Source: Caulobacteraceae bacterium
Lineage (GTDB): Bacteria; Pseudomonadota; Alphaproteobacteria; Caulobacterales; Caulobacteraceae
Direction of reading: 5' to 3'
Length of the DNA stretch: 53,693 nt
Assembly: GCA_027452265.1 (NCBI GenBank)
Contig: DAIDGR010000030.1
Span: 1 to 53,693 of the forward strand
The position numbers and the translations under genes were made by a program. Positions within the stretch are counted from its first letter, which is position 1. The number at the start of each line of letters is the position of its first letter. This document shows positions 8,038 through 16,196 of the stretch, in pieces. Below the pieces are notes generated by a model. It was not told the DNA's origin and ran no database searches. It saw nothing but the letters and a program-made list of their open reading frames with translations.

Positions 8038-8872
8038 GCGCCCAGCCCCGCTCGGCGCAGCGCTGACGCGACTGGTGAAGAGCCTGCTCGAACAAGGCCA
8101 TGTCGGCCTCATAGAGGCGCGAAAGGGCCCGGCGTGCGGGCGCGCTCAGCTCAAGGTCCATCGGCGCGCTGGCGTTGAGGCGGGGCAAGGCGACAAGGCC
8201 AAGCCAAGGGCGCAGTCCGATCGGTTCGCCGGCCTCGTCATGCATGGCGAAGAGCGCGTCGACCGCCGGGGCGCCATCCGCGTCCGCCACATAGCCTGTC
8301 TGGGGAAGGAAGGCGCTCGCGCGCGCCAGACGACGCGGGTCCTCGCTGAAGAACGCGATCAGGCGATCAAAATCGTTGATGCCCTTCAGACGCGCGCGTT
8401 CGTACCGATCACTGAGCACCACATTCGAGCCGCCGCCCCTGTGAAAGCGATAGGCGGAGACAAAGCGCTCGATGGGGTCACGGATGACCGCGAAGCTCGG
8501 TGTCCCTTGCAGCGCTTGGCCATAGAGCCGGCGATATCGATGGATGGAGTAGTGAGGCAGATTGCGGCCATAGAGGGCGCCGCTGATCGAGGTCCCGGCG
8601 GTCTTGGGAATATGGATGAAGAGAAGTCCGGCCCGTTGAATATCGCGCAGGGTCCGGGCGCCGAAGCTGGCCCGCCAGATCGGACGCAGAGGCGCGTAAT
8701 GCCATATCGCGTCGCTCGCCCTGACAAGGTGATGGCGGACGGCGTCCTTGGCCAGCAAGGCCCCCTCTGGCCACCCTCCCCAGTAGATGGGATAGGGGCG
8801 GATCGCCCGGTCATTCGCTGGGCCAAGGGTCCGCGTGCGCGCAATTTCGATCGGGCGCCGGGTATCGTCCAA
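8027..8872 (-). CDS. Sulfotransferase family 2-type protein
   Basis: 281 residues. F-I-H-I-P-K-T-A-G-T-S-I at 85-96 is the 5'-phosphosulfate-binding loop of PAPS-dependent sulfotransferases, and I-R-D-P-I-E-R-F-V-S-A-Y at about 130-141 the 3'-phosphate-binding segment. It should transfer sulfate from PAPS to a sugar or other hydroxyl; the acceptor is unknown. The start is TTG at 8872, supported by a strong GGGGGAG about 5 bases upstream; there is no ATG before the family core. It stands alone, which suggests a surface polysaccharide or small-molecule decoration role (inference). Confidence 0.82.
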   Translation of the reverse strand: MDDTRRPIEIARTRTLGPANDRAIRPYPIYWGGWPEGALLAKDAVRHHLVRASDAIWHYAPLRPIWRASFGARTLRDIQRAGLLFIHIPKTAGTSISGALYGRNLPHYSIHRYRRLYGQALQGTPSFAVIRDPIERFVSAYRFHRGGGSNVVLSDRYERARLKGINDFDRLIAFFSEDPRRLARASAFLPQTGYVADADGAPAVDALFAMHDEAGEPIGLRPWLGLVALPRLNASAPMDLELSAPARRALSRLYEADMALFEQALHQSRQRCAERGWALRS

Positions 8873-8974
8873 CAGCTCTCCCCCGTGAGCGGGATCCTTA
8901 GGGGGGTAACGTGCGGGACGCCGGGCTCCGTCGCGTGGAGCGAAACTTTCAGCTTAGAAACAAATGGATGCGCC

Positions 8975-10300
8975 TCAGACCAGCAGGTTTGATATCTCCT
9001 GCGCCAGGTCCAAAAGGGGCCGGTCACGCCCGTTCTCGCCGATCATCATAAAGCCCGACGGCGCGCAGTCGGTGGCCAAGGGCAGGCTGATGGCGCACCG
9101 GTCCAGGAAATTGGCGATACTGGCGTTGCGCAGGGCCAGAGCATTCTGCCGCACAAAGACCTCGGGCGTCTCAAGCTCGGTCAGGCGGGGCGGAAGGTTC
9201 GGGGTGGTCGGGGCGATGATCGCATCGAAGGGCGCCGTGCGGTGGGCGGAGGCGGCGATCAGGTCGGAGCGGGCGGCCAGGAGATCGAGATAGTCAGCGG
9301 CGCTCATCCGCGCGCCGACCTCGATACGCACCAGAACCTGTGGATCGTAGGCCTCCCGTCGCTCCAGCAAGCCCAGGCGTCGGTGCATCGCATAGGCCTC
9401 GGCGTTGGAGATCGTACCCCGGGCATTGACCTCCGCCAGGCGCGAAAGCTCGGGAAAGGCGAAGGGCGTCAAGCGCACGCCGGCGGCGGAGAGCCGCGAA
9501 AGGCCACGCTCCCAGGCTGACGCGACCTCGGGCGCGAGGTCATCCAGGACCAGCCGGTCAGGTATGCCAAGGGTGATCTCCGAAGGGCTTTTGGGGGGCG
9601 GCGAGGCGCCCTCCTCCCAGTCATTCGCCATGATCCCATCGAGGATCCGGCAGTCCTCCACCGTGCGAGCCAAGGGGCCTATCGAGTCCAGAGTCTCCGA
9701 AAGCGGGAATGCGCCGTCGCGGCTGATCCGGGCCTGGGTCGGCTTGAACCCGACAAGGCCGCACCACGCCGCAGGAATCCGCACCGAGCCCCCCGTATCG
9801 GTCCCGATGGCGCCCGGAACCTGGCCCAGGGCCACGCAAACGCCCGCCCCACCGCTTGAGCCGCCGGGCGCGCGTAAAGGATCGACCGGGTTCACCGGCT
9901 GCGGCGCGTGCGGATTGAGGCCAAGCCCGGTAAAAGCGAACTCGCTCATCTGGGTCTTGCCGACAATAATGAAGCCCGCGCCGCGCAGGCGCTCGACAAT
10001 CCTGGCGTCCCGACGTGCAGGCGGGGCTCCCCGGCGGATGGCCGCGCCCGCCAGGGTGGTCTCGCCCTCGAGATCGAAGAGATCCTTCACCGAGATCGGA
10101 ATGCCGGCATAGGGCGAGAGGACCCGCCCCGCACGCCGCGCGGCATCGCAGGCGTCGGCCGCCTTGCGCGCCGCATCCGGATAGACGGCGGTGAATGCGC
10201 GAGGATCGGCGGCGATAGCCTCCAGGGCCTGCTCCACGAGGCCTCGGCTGCTGGCGTCCCCGCTTTCCAGGTCAGCCGCCCGTTCCGACAGTGTCTTCAT
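8975..10300 (-). CDS. Amidase (amidase signature family)
   Basis: 441 residues. The Ser-cisSer-Lys triad is visible: K72 (P-I-S-V-K-D), S149 (P-G-G-S-S-G-G) and S172 (D-T-G-G-S-V-R-I-P). It hydrolyses an amide bond; members include aryl-acylamidases, allophanate hydrolases and GatA, and this one is too divergent and isolated (no gatB/gatC nearby) to be the Glu-tRNA amidotransferase. The start at 10300 (MKTLSERAADL) is the only ATG near the expected N-terminus; upstream residues to 10483 are out of family and overlap the promoter region of the divergent EF-hand gene. Confidence 0.85.
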   Translation of the reverse strand: MKTLSERAADLESGDASSRGLVEQALEAIAADPRAFTAVYPDAARKAADACDAARRAGRVLSPYAGIPISVKDLFDLEGETTLAGAAIRRGAPPARRDARIVERLRGAGFIIVGKTQMSEFAFTGLGLNPHAPQPVNPVDPLRAPGGSSGGAGVCVALGQVPGAIGTDTGGSVRIPAAWCGLVGFKPTQARISRDGAFPLSETLDSIGPLARTVEDCRILDGIMANDWEEGASPPPKSPSEITLGIPDRLVLDDLAPEVASAWERGLSRLSAAGVRLTPFAFPELSRLAEVNARGTISNAEAYAMHRRLGLLERREAYDPQVLVRIEVGARMSAADYLDLLAARSDLIAASAHRTAPFDAIIAPTTPNLPPRLTELETPEVFVRQNALALRNASIANFLDRCAISLPLATDCAPSGFMMIGENGRDRPLLDLAQEISNLLV

Positions 10301-10413
10301 AGATCCAGCCAAATCGTTCGCCTCCGACCTTCGGGCTTGGCCCGGCAAGGCCCCGCCGACTAGAGTGCGGCCGTCGCCCGGCCCCCCCGGGGTTGTTACT
10401 AGGAGAGTGGCGC

Positions 10414-11115
10414 GTGGGCGCAAGTCGCAGGCAGGTTCTGGGTGGACTGACCGGTCTTCCGCTGCTGGGCGTATTGGGCGCAAAGGTCGCCCGGGCCGAC
10501 CCGTTGCCGCCTCCGGTGATCGAGAACGTCTTCATTAGCCCGTGCGGCGAGCCGTTCCGCGCGGCGCCGGACGCGCCCTATCCGGTGGTCAACTGGTTCA
10601 ACGGCGCCGACACAAATCATGACGGCAAGCTGGATCATGAGGAGTTCACGGCTGACGCGGAGCGCTTCTTCAACACGCTCGATCGCAACAAGGACGGATT
10701 TCTGAGCGGCTACGAGATCGCCAATTACGAGGCGCACATCGCGCCGGAGGTGCTGGGCGGAAGCCTCCCCGCCCTCTACCGTGGCGGGGACGCCTATCTC
10801 TGGAAGGTGCAGATGGGACCGGCGCCCGGCCCCTCTGGAGATGTCGAGCCGGAAATGCCGCGGGGGCCGGTCGGTCCCAATGAGGGCGCCGGCGGGGCCT
10901 CGCCCTATGGCTTCTTCGATGAGCCCGAGCCGGTGGCGGCCGCCGACCTGAGCTTCCGCGGCTATGTGACCAAGGATGACTTCCTCAAGCTGTCGGACAT
11001 CCACTTCCGCGCGCTGGACAAGCACGACCGGGGCTACCTCGTGCTGGCGGAACTGCCGCTCACCCCGATGCAGAAGTCCTTCGCCCACATGCACCGCCAT
11101 CGCGGCCGCCTCTGA
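10414..11115 (+). CDS. Tat-exported EF-hand calcium-binding protein
   Basis: 233 residues. The GTG start at 10414 has AGGAG 8 bases upstream, better than the TTG at 10393. The N-terminus S-R-R-Q-V-L plus a hydrophobic segment ending A-R-A looks like a twin-arginine signal. Two full EF-hand loops follow: D-T-N-H-D-G-K-L-D-H-E-E (66-77) and D-R-N-K-D-G-F-L-S-G-Y-E (90-101). A degenerate third (L-D-K-H-D-R-G-Y-L-V-L-A-E-L) lies near the C-terminus. It is probably a periplasmic Ca2+-binding protein of unknown role. Divergent from the amidase. Confidence 0.78.
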   Translation: MGASRRQVLGGLTGLPLLGVLGAKVARADPLPPPVIENVFISPCGEPFRAAPDAPYPVVNWFNGADTNHDGKLDHEEFTADAERFFNTLDRNKDGFLSGYEIANYEAHIAPEVLGGSLPALYRGGDAYLWKVQMGPAPGPSGDVEPEMPRGPVGPNEGAGGASPYGFFDEPEPVAAADLSFRGYVTKDDFLKLSDIHFRALDKHDRGYLVLAELPLTPMQKSFAHMHRHRGRL

Positions 11116-11119
11116 TCGG

Positions 11120-12616
11120 TCACGGACAGCCCACGGTGAGGACGTTCACCTTGGGCTCGGCCACCAGATAGGCGCTGTATGTCACCTGCGGCGCGCCAGG
11201 CGCGCCCCGCGTCAGCACTCCCAGTGGCGTCACCTCGCCAAAACAGGCGTCAAGCCCCTGGCGAGACAGGCGACGGGCGAGGTCGATGACAAGCCCTGGT
11301 CGCGTGAGGTCAGCCCCGCTCGGGACAAGGCCCCGCCACCGCACCCGCTCGCGGATCTGCAGCACCGGCAAGAGCGGGGTCAACCGACCCTCGGGGTCGT
11401 CGAGAAGTTCCGCGGCGAGGCCATAGCTGGCCGCGCCAATCCAGGCCGCGTGGGATCGGGCGGCCAGACCCGCCACCCGCGCCTTGAAACCGGGAAGGTC
11501 CCGGATCGACTTGGCTGGATCGAGCGGCAGGCGAATCCCGAGGGCGGGCGCCATATAAACCCCGACGGCGAGGCCCAGGGCGCCGAACGCCAAAGGCGCC
11601 GCCCATCTTCGAAAGCGACTCTGACCCTCCGCGGCGAACGCGGCGATGAGCGCCAGAGACGGATAAAGGGGCGCGGGCCAGTGCGCTTCGACCTGGTCAT
11701 GAAGGGCGTGCAGGAGAAGATAGCCGGCGAAGGGCAGGCCGACGATCGCGGGAAGCGCGACCTTGCGCCACAGCTTGCCCTTCCCCGGGCTCAGCCCCTT
11801 CACGGCGAAGACGGCAATCACCGGATTGAGCAGCAGGACCTGAGCCGCGAGAAACTCCGGGAGATGGATCGGGGCGAAACGATGCGGCGTCAGGCGTCCG
11901 AACTGCCGCGCGAGCGTCACCCAGCCATGTCCAGCGTTCCAGATCAGGTTGAGGGCGAAAATCATTGAGGCCAGGCCCAGGGCGAGCCATGGCCCAGGCC
12001 GACGCAGGGCGGCCCGGCCCTCCTGTGAGGCTAGAAGCCAGATGAGGGCGCCAGGGGCCAGGAACAGCGCGGAGTATTTGGAGAGCGCGCCTATCCCCGC
12101 CGCCGCGCCCGCGGCGAGCCACCATCCCGGCCGGGTCGGGGTCCGCGCCAGGGCGCACAGACAGGCGACCCAGGCCGCCTCCGCCGGGGCGTCGGGGACG
12201 GCCAGCATGCCCCCGGCGAGCGAGAGCAAGGTGAGATTGAACCATAGCCCTGCACGGAGCGCGGTTCGCGCCTCGCCACCCAAGGCCCGGATCAGGTCGA
12301 ACACCAGAAGCGTCGTCAGACCGCTCAACAGGCACGGGGCGAGACGCACCCCGAGGCGGCTATCGCCGGCCACCGCGACCCCGGCCCGAATCAGCCACGC
12401 GATGACGGGGGGGTGGTCGAAATAGCCAAACGCCGGGGCCTGCGCCCAAAGACGGTAATAGGCCTCGTCTTCGGTCAGCGGCAGGCCCGCCGCCAAGGCG
12501 AGGTGGACGGCCAGGAAGCCCAGCACCAGGGCCCAAAGCCATGGGACCGCCTTCAGGGGCCGAGGCGCGGCCCCGAGAAGGGCGTCCTCACCAGACGGCG
12601 AGGGAGGTGCTGACAT
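11120..12616 (-). CDS. GT39/ArnT-like membrane glycosyltransferase
   Basis: 498 residues, mostly hydrophobic, with many membrane helices. The first periplasmic loop has T-E-D-E-A-Y-Y-R-L-W...G-Y-F-D-H-P-P, the acidic catalytic loop of the GT-C superfamily (PMT/ArnT type). Such enzymes move a sugar from a polyprenyl-phosphate carrier to lipid A, protein or glycan on the periplasmic side. The start overlaps the end of the GT2-GtrA gene by 29 bases, so the two are coupled and probably make and use the same polyprenyl-phosphate sugar. It converges with the EF-hand gene, with 4 bases between the stops. Confidence 0.85.
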   Translation of the reverse strand: MSAPPSPSGEDALLGAAPRPLKAVPWLWALVLGFLAVHLALAAGLPLTEDEAYYRLWAQAPAFGYFDHPPVIAWLIRAGVAVAGDSRLGVRLAPCLLSGLTTLLVFDLIRALGGEARTALRAGLWFNLTLLSLAGGMLAVPDAPAEAAWVACLCALARTPTRPGWWLAAGAAAGIGALSKYSALFLAPGALIWLLASQEGRAALRRPGPWLALGLASMIFALNLIWNAGHGWVTLARQFGRLTPHRFAPIHLPEFLAAQVLLLNPVIAVFAVKGLSPGKGKLWRKVALPAIVGLPFAGYLLLHALHDQVEAHWPAPLYPSLALIAAFAAEGQSRFRRWAAPLAFGALGLAVGVYMAPALGIRLPLDPAKSIRDLPGFKARVAGLAARSHAAWIGAASYGLAAELLDDPEGRLTPLLPVLQIRERVRWRGLVPSGADLTRPGLVIDLARRLSRQGLDACFGEVTPLGVLTRGAPGAPQVTYSAYLVAEPKVNVLTVGCP

Positions 12617-13802
12617 AGTTCCAAGCGGCCCCGAACAGCGCTCCGGCGAGCCCGGCGACCCCCCAGGCCGGGGTCCAGCGGTGCACCAGATCGGCGATCG
12701 CCAGGTTGGCGATCAGCCCCAGGCCGCAGAGGGCGCAGAAACGGACATAGCCGCTCAAAAGCCGCCAGCCTCGCAGGCGTCGGTCGCGATAGGTGATCAG
12801 ATTGTTGCAGATGAAATTGGTGGTCATCGCGGTCATCGCCGCGATGATCTGGGCCGCGTCGAAGCGCAGGCCAAAGCTCCAGCCCGCATAGAGCGCCGCC
12901 AGGTGCACGAGAACGCCGCTCAGGCCCACCAGGGCGAACAGCAGGAAGCGGGGCGGAAGAACGCCCCGGCTGAACTTGGACAGGATCAGGCCCAGATAGT
13001 CGAGGACGACGCGGCCATCGAGCTTGCTCGCGCCGGCCTGGCGCTCGGCAAAGGCATAGGGAATCTCGGCGATCTTCAGCGGCGCCGGCTGCGAAGCGAT
13101 GATGTCGAACAGGATCTTGAACCCCTGGTCCGACAGTTGTCCCACCACCGCCTCGACCCGCTCACGCCGGATCAGGAAGAACCCGCTGACCGGATCGGTG
13201 ACGTCGGCCCGCAGGATGAACTTGGCGAGGCCCGCAGCCAGGCGGCTGCCGGCCTGACGCACGGGTGAAAGTCCCTGGCTGGCGCCTTCGGGCGTCAGGT
13301 ACCGGCTGCCGATGGCCAGATCGGCCCCGTCACGCACCGCCTGGAGCATGCGCGGAAGGATGGTTTCGTCGTGCTGCAGGTCCGCGTCGATCACCGCGAC
13401 AAACGGCGCGGGGCTCGCCATCACGCCTTCCAGCACCGCGCCCGCCAGGCCCCGCCGGCCGACGCGATGCAGACAGAGGATTCGCGGGTCGCGCGCGGCG
13501 ATGGCCTTGACGACGGCCGCCGTCCCGTCCGCGGAGTTATCGTCCACATAGATCGCCTGCCAGACCACGCCGATCAGAGCGGCCTCGAGCCGCGCCAGGA
13601 GAGGGGCGATGTTTTCCCGTTCGTTGAAGGTCGGTATGACGACGCTCAGCTCCAAAGGCCGATCCGCCGCCGCAATGAGCGGACGGGTCTCCTCATGCGG
13701 GAAAGATGCGGTCCGGGTGGTCAAGCGCGCAGACAAGCCTTCCAAGGGCGGGCTTCCACCGCCGTCGGCGGACACGTCCCGAGCCGCGCCATTAGGCGGC
13801 AA
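12588..13802 (-). CDS. GT2 polyprenyl-phosphate glycosyltransferase fused to a GtrA domain
   Basis: 404 residues. Residues about 50-290 are a GT2 domain (E-L-S-V-V-I-P-T-F-N-E-R-E-N, V-D-D-N-S-A-D-G-T, D-A-D-L-Q-H-D-E) of the dolichol-phosphate mannose synthase type. Residues about 290-404 form four membrane helices of a GtrA/flippase-like domain. It would make a polyprenyl-phosphate sugar on the cytosolic side and may help flip it. The start is unsure: TTG at 13802, or a TTG around 13654 just before the family core, since the first 50 residues are unlike the family. It is coupled to the GT39 gene downstream. Confidence 0.85.
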   Translation of the reverse strand: MPPNGAARDVSADGGGSPPLEGLSARLTTRTASFPHEETRPLIAAADRPLELSVVIPTFNERENIAPLLARLEAALIGVVWQAIYVDDNSADGTAAVVKAIAARDPRILCLHRVGRRGLAGAVLEGVMASPAPFVAVIDADLQHDETILPRMLQAVRDGADLAIGSRYLTPEGASQGLSPVRQAGSRLAAGLAKFILRADVTDPVSGFFLIRRERVEAVVGQLSDQGFKILFDIIASQPAPLKIAEIPYAFAERQAGASKLDGRVVLDYLGLILSKFSRGVLPPRFLLFALVGLSGVLVHLAALYAGWSFGLRFDAAQIIAAMTAMTTNFICNNLITYRDRRLRGWRLLSGYVRFCALCGLGLIANLAIADLVHRWTPAWGVAGLAGALFGAAWNYVSTSLAVW

Positions 13803-13827
13803 TTCGGGCGATTGGGAGTCGATTCGT

Positions 13828-14073
13828 GTGGATGCGCGCGGCTATCGCTGTCCGACCCCGACCTTGATGCTGGCCAAGGCCCTCCGCCGTGCGCCCCCCG
13901 GGGCAGTCGTAGAACTGTGGGCGGATGACCCCTTGGCGCGCATCGACGCGCCGCACTTCCTCGCGGAAGCCGGGCACGAACTGATCCACGCCGAGTTGAA
14001 GGACGGCCTCGTGCACGTCATGGCCCGAAAGATCGGCCGAGCGCCCGAGGCGGAGGATGCGGCGCGTCACTAA
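13828..14073 (+). CDS. TusA/SirA-like sulfur carrier protein
   Basis: At least 81 residues. The fold signature D-A-R-G-Y-R-C-P-T-P-T-L-M-L at the N-terminus gives the persulfide-carrying Cys-Pro of TusA-type proteins (sulfur relay to tRNA thiolation or molybdenum cofactor), followed by the usual beta-alpha-beta-beta pattern. I give GTG 13828 as the minimal start because GGGAG lies 8 bases upstream. The frame is open further left to 13609, but that reads into the 5' end of the divergent glycosyltransferase gene. Proteins of this group that sit alone are of uncertain role. Confidence 0.7.
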   Translation: MDARGYRCPTPTLMLAKALRRAPPGAVVELWADDPLARIDAPHFLAEAGHELIHAELKDGLVHVMARKIGRAPEAEDAARH

Positions 14074-14215
14074 GGGGGGGGACGAAAGCAACGCGCCGCC
14101 AGGATGCTTGAGGCTCCTCCTGGTCACGACCTTCGTCGCGAGGGACGGGAAGGACGAAAGCCAGTGACATGTCTGAGCTATCGAACGTCGCCTGAACCCG
14201 GGATGAACGATCGGT

Positions 14216-15358
14216 TCAGATTGCCCCCGTCGCGGCCAGGGACTCGATCCGGCTCGCGGCGACGCCCCAATCCGCCAGAGCCTCGCGGGTATGGGCGCCA
14301 ATGGCCGGAGGCGGGCCGGCGATCTGGCCCGGCGTGCGAGAAAAGCGCGGCGCCGGGGCAGGCTGCATCACGCCCTCCACCTCCACGAAGGTCGCGCGGG
14401 CCTGATTGTGCGGATGGTGCGGGGCCTCCTCGAGATCGAGGACTGGGGCGAAGCAGACATCGGTCCCACCCATGATCTGCGTCCACTCCTCCCGCGTCCG
14501 CGTGGCCAGGATCGCCGCCAGCTTCTCCCGCAGGGCGGGCCATTGTGAGCGATCCATCTGGGCGGCGAAGGCCGGGTCCGAAGCGCCGGTCTTCTCCAGC
14601 AAAAGCGCGTAAAATTGGGGCTCGATGGAGCCGATCGAGACCCACTTGCCATCGGCGCAGCGGTAGGTGTCATAGAAATGCGCGCCGCCATCGAGCAGGT
14701 TGGCGCGGCGCGCGTCGCTCCAGGCGCCCGCAGCCTTGAAGCCATAGAACATGGCCATCAACGAGGCGGCGCCGTCGCTCATGGCGCAGTCCACAACCTG
14801 CCCTTCCCCAGTGGCGCGGGCGTGGATCACCGCCGCCAGAAGGCCAAAGGCGAGATAGAGCGCGCCGCCGCCAAAATCGCCCACCAGGTTGAGGGGCGGA
14901 ACAGGCTTGTCCTGGGTTCCAATCGCGTTCAGCGCGCCGCTGATGGCGATGTAGTTCATGTCATGGCCAGCGGCATGGGCGTAGGGTCCCGTCTGACCCC
15001 AGCCGGTCATGCGGCCATAGACAAGGCTGGGATTGCGGGCCAGCGCTGCCTCTGGACCAAGGCCCAGCCGCTCCATCACACCAGGCCGGAACCCCTCAAA
15101 CACGGCGTCGCACCGCTCCATCAGCTCCAGGCAGGTCGCCACCGCGTCGGGGTTCTTGAGGTCGAGGGCGATCGAGCGGCGCCCCCGGGCGGTGACGTCC
15201 GTGCGGGAGCCGCGTCCCGCCCCCTTGCGGTCGATGCGCACCACGTCAGCGCCCAGGTCCGAAAGCAGCATGCCGCAGAAGGGCCCCGGCCCGATTCCGG
15301 CAAACTCCAGCACCTTCAGTCCCGACAGCGGTCCTTGTCCCACGTCCTGCTCCCTCAC
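14216..15358 (-). CDS. CaiB/BaiF-type CoA-transferase, alpha-methylacyl-CoA racemase-like
   Basis: 380 residues, full length. The N-terminus [15 protein letters not shown] matches AMACR-type family III CoA-transferases. [11 protein letters not shown] and [14 protein letters not shown] hold the His and Asp used by AMACR for proton transfer, so racemisation of 2-methylacyl-CoA is more likely than CoA transfer. It would act in branched-chain or sterol side-chain degradation. No beta-oxidation genes are adjacent; the thiolase is about 18 kb away. Confidence 0.87.
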   Translation of the reverse strand: MREQDVGQGPLSGLKVLEFAGIGPGPFCGMLLSDLGADVVRIDRKGAGRGSRTDVTARGRRSIALDLKNPDAVATCLELMERCDAVFEGFRPGVMERLGLGPEAALARNPSLVYGRMTGWGQTGPYAHAAGHDMNYIAISGALNAIGTQDKPVPPLNLVGDFGGGALYLAFGLLAAVIHARATGEGQVVDCAMSDGAASLMAMFYGFKAAGAWSDARRANLLDGGAHFYDTYRCADGKWVSIGSIEPQFYALLLEKTGASDPAFAAQMDRSQWPALREKLAAILATRTREEWTQIMGGTDVCFAPVLDLEEAPHHPHNQARATFVEVEGVMQPAPAPRFSRTPGQIAGPPPAIGAHTREALADWGVAASRIESLAATGAI

Positions 15359-15543
15359 CTTGCTCTCACACGCCGCAAGCGGCGATCCCCACTAGACCTC
15401 CCTGCCCTTTGGTCAGGCAAGCCCGGCGGGTCAGGACCCAGGCGCCCGCCTCTTCCCGAGCAGGCGGGGCATTTGGGGAGGCAAGCGCCGCTAAATCGTG
15501 TCAAAAAGGGCGAGGCTTGGGCGCCGTCGGGAGGCGAATGGGC

Positions 15544-16071
15544 ATGGCAGGTCTGGGCGAATTGGGGCTCAATCCCAAAATCACCGGGTCCCTGATCGGG
15601 ATCATTATCGTCGTCGCCGTGGTCATTCTGCGCAGCGCACGTCCACGGCGCCTGAGGCTGGAACGGCTATGGATCCGGCCGACCCTCGCTGGACTAGTGA
15701 TCATCGCCCTCATCGCGCGCGCCCCGCCCGCCGTGAATTTCGCCAATGCCGCCCTGTTCTTCGCCGCGATTGTCGCGGGCGTGGCGCTCGGCTGGCAGAG
15801 GGGAAAGCTGACCCGGCTCACCGTCGATCCGGCGAGCGGCCACCTCACAGCGAGCGTCTCACCCGTCGGCGTCGTCATCGTTCTTCTGATCGTTGTGGCC
15901 CGAACGTTCCTGCGCACGATGGTGGCGAGCGGCTCCTTGACCCTGCCACCGGGCCTCGCCTCGGCCGAAAGCCTGACCGACGCCCTCGTCTTCTTGGCTA
16001 CGGCGACGATGATCGCCCAACAGATCGAGATCATGATCCGGGCGCGTCGCCTGACCTCGAACCCGACCTGA
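15544..16071 (+). CDS. CcdC-like (DUF1453) membrane protein
   Basis: 175 residues with about five predicted membrane helices (first at roughly residues 12-28, I-T-G-S-L-I-G-I-I-I-V-V-A-V-V-I-L). R-R-L-R-L-E-R-L-W-I-R-P after helix 1 is typical of the CcdC/DUF1453 group, whose function is unclear despite an early tie to cytochrome c biogenesis in Bacillus. ATG 15544 has GGAGG 9 bases upstream; ATG 15538 is too close to it. It converges with mfd. Confidence 0.6.
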   Translation: MAGLGELGLNPKITGSLIGIIIVVAVVILRSARPRRLRLERLWIRPTLAGLVIIALIARAPPAVNFANAALFFAAIVAGVALGWQRGKLTRLTVDPASGHLTASVSPVGVVIVLLIVVARTFLRTMVASGSLTLPPGLASAESLTDALVFLATATMIAQQIEIMIRARRLTSNPT

Positions 16072-16161
16072 GAGGTCGCCCCTTAGATCGCGTTACGTCT
16101 GGGCCGAACCAACCTGGCGCTTCGCGTCACGCTCAAGGACTTGAAGACAGCGTACAATTCA

Positions 16162-16188
16162 GCGTCTTCGCCGATTTCTCGAAGACGC
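16162..16188. terminator. Possible terminator hairpin between CcdC-like gene and mfd
   Basis: A perfect 9-bp inverted repeat, GCGTCTTCG (16162-16170) and CGAAGACGC (16180-16188), with a 9-base loop, lies between two convergent genes (stops at 16071 and 16197). No clear U-run follows on either strand, so classical intrinsic termination is uncertain; it could be an mRNA 3'-end stabiliser. Confidence 0.45.
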
Positions 16189-16196
16189 GTCGTCCT

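Noticed and set aside
8975-10300. Amidase as GatA of the Glu-tRNA(Gln) amidotransferase
   Set aside because: gatB and gatC are not adjacent, and the gene stands alone; the sequence only supports the general amidase family.
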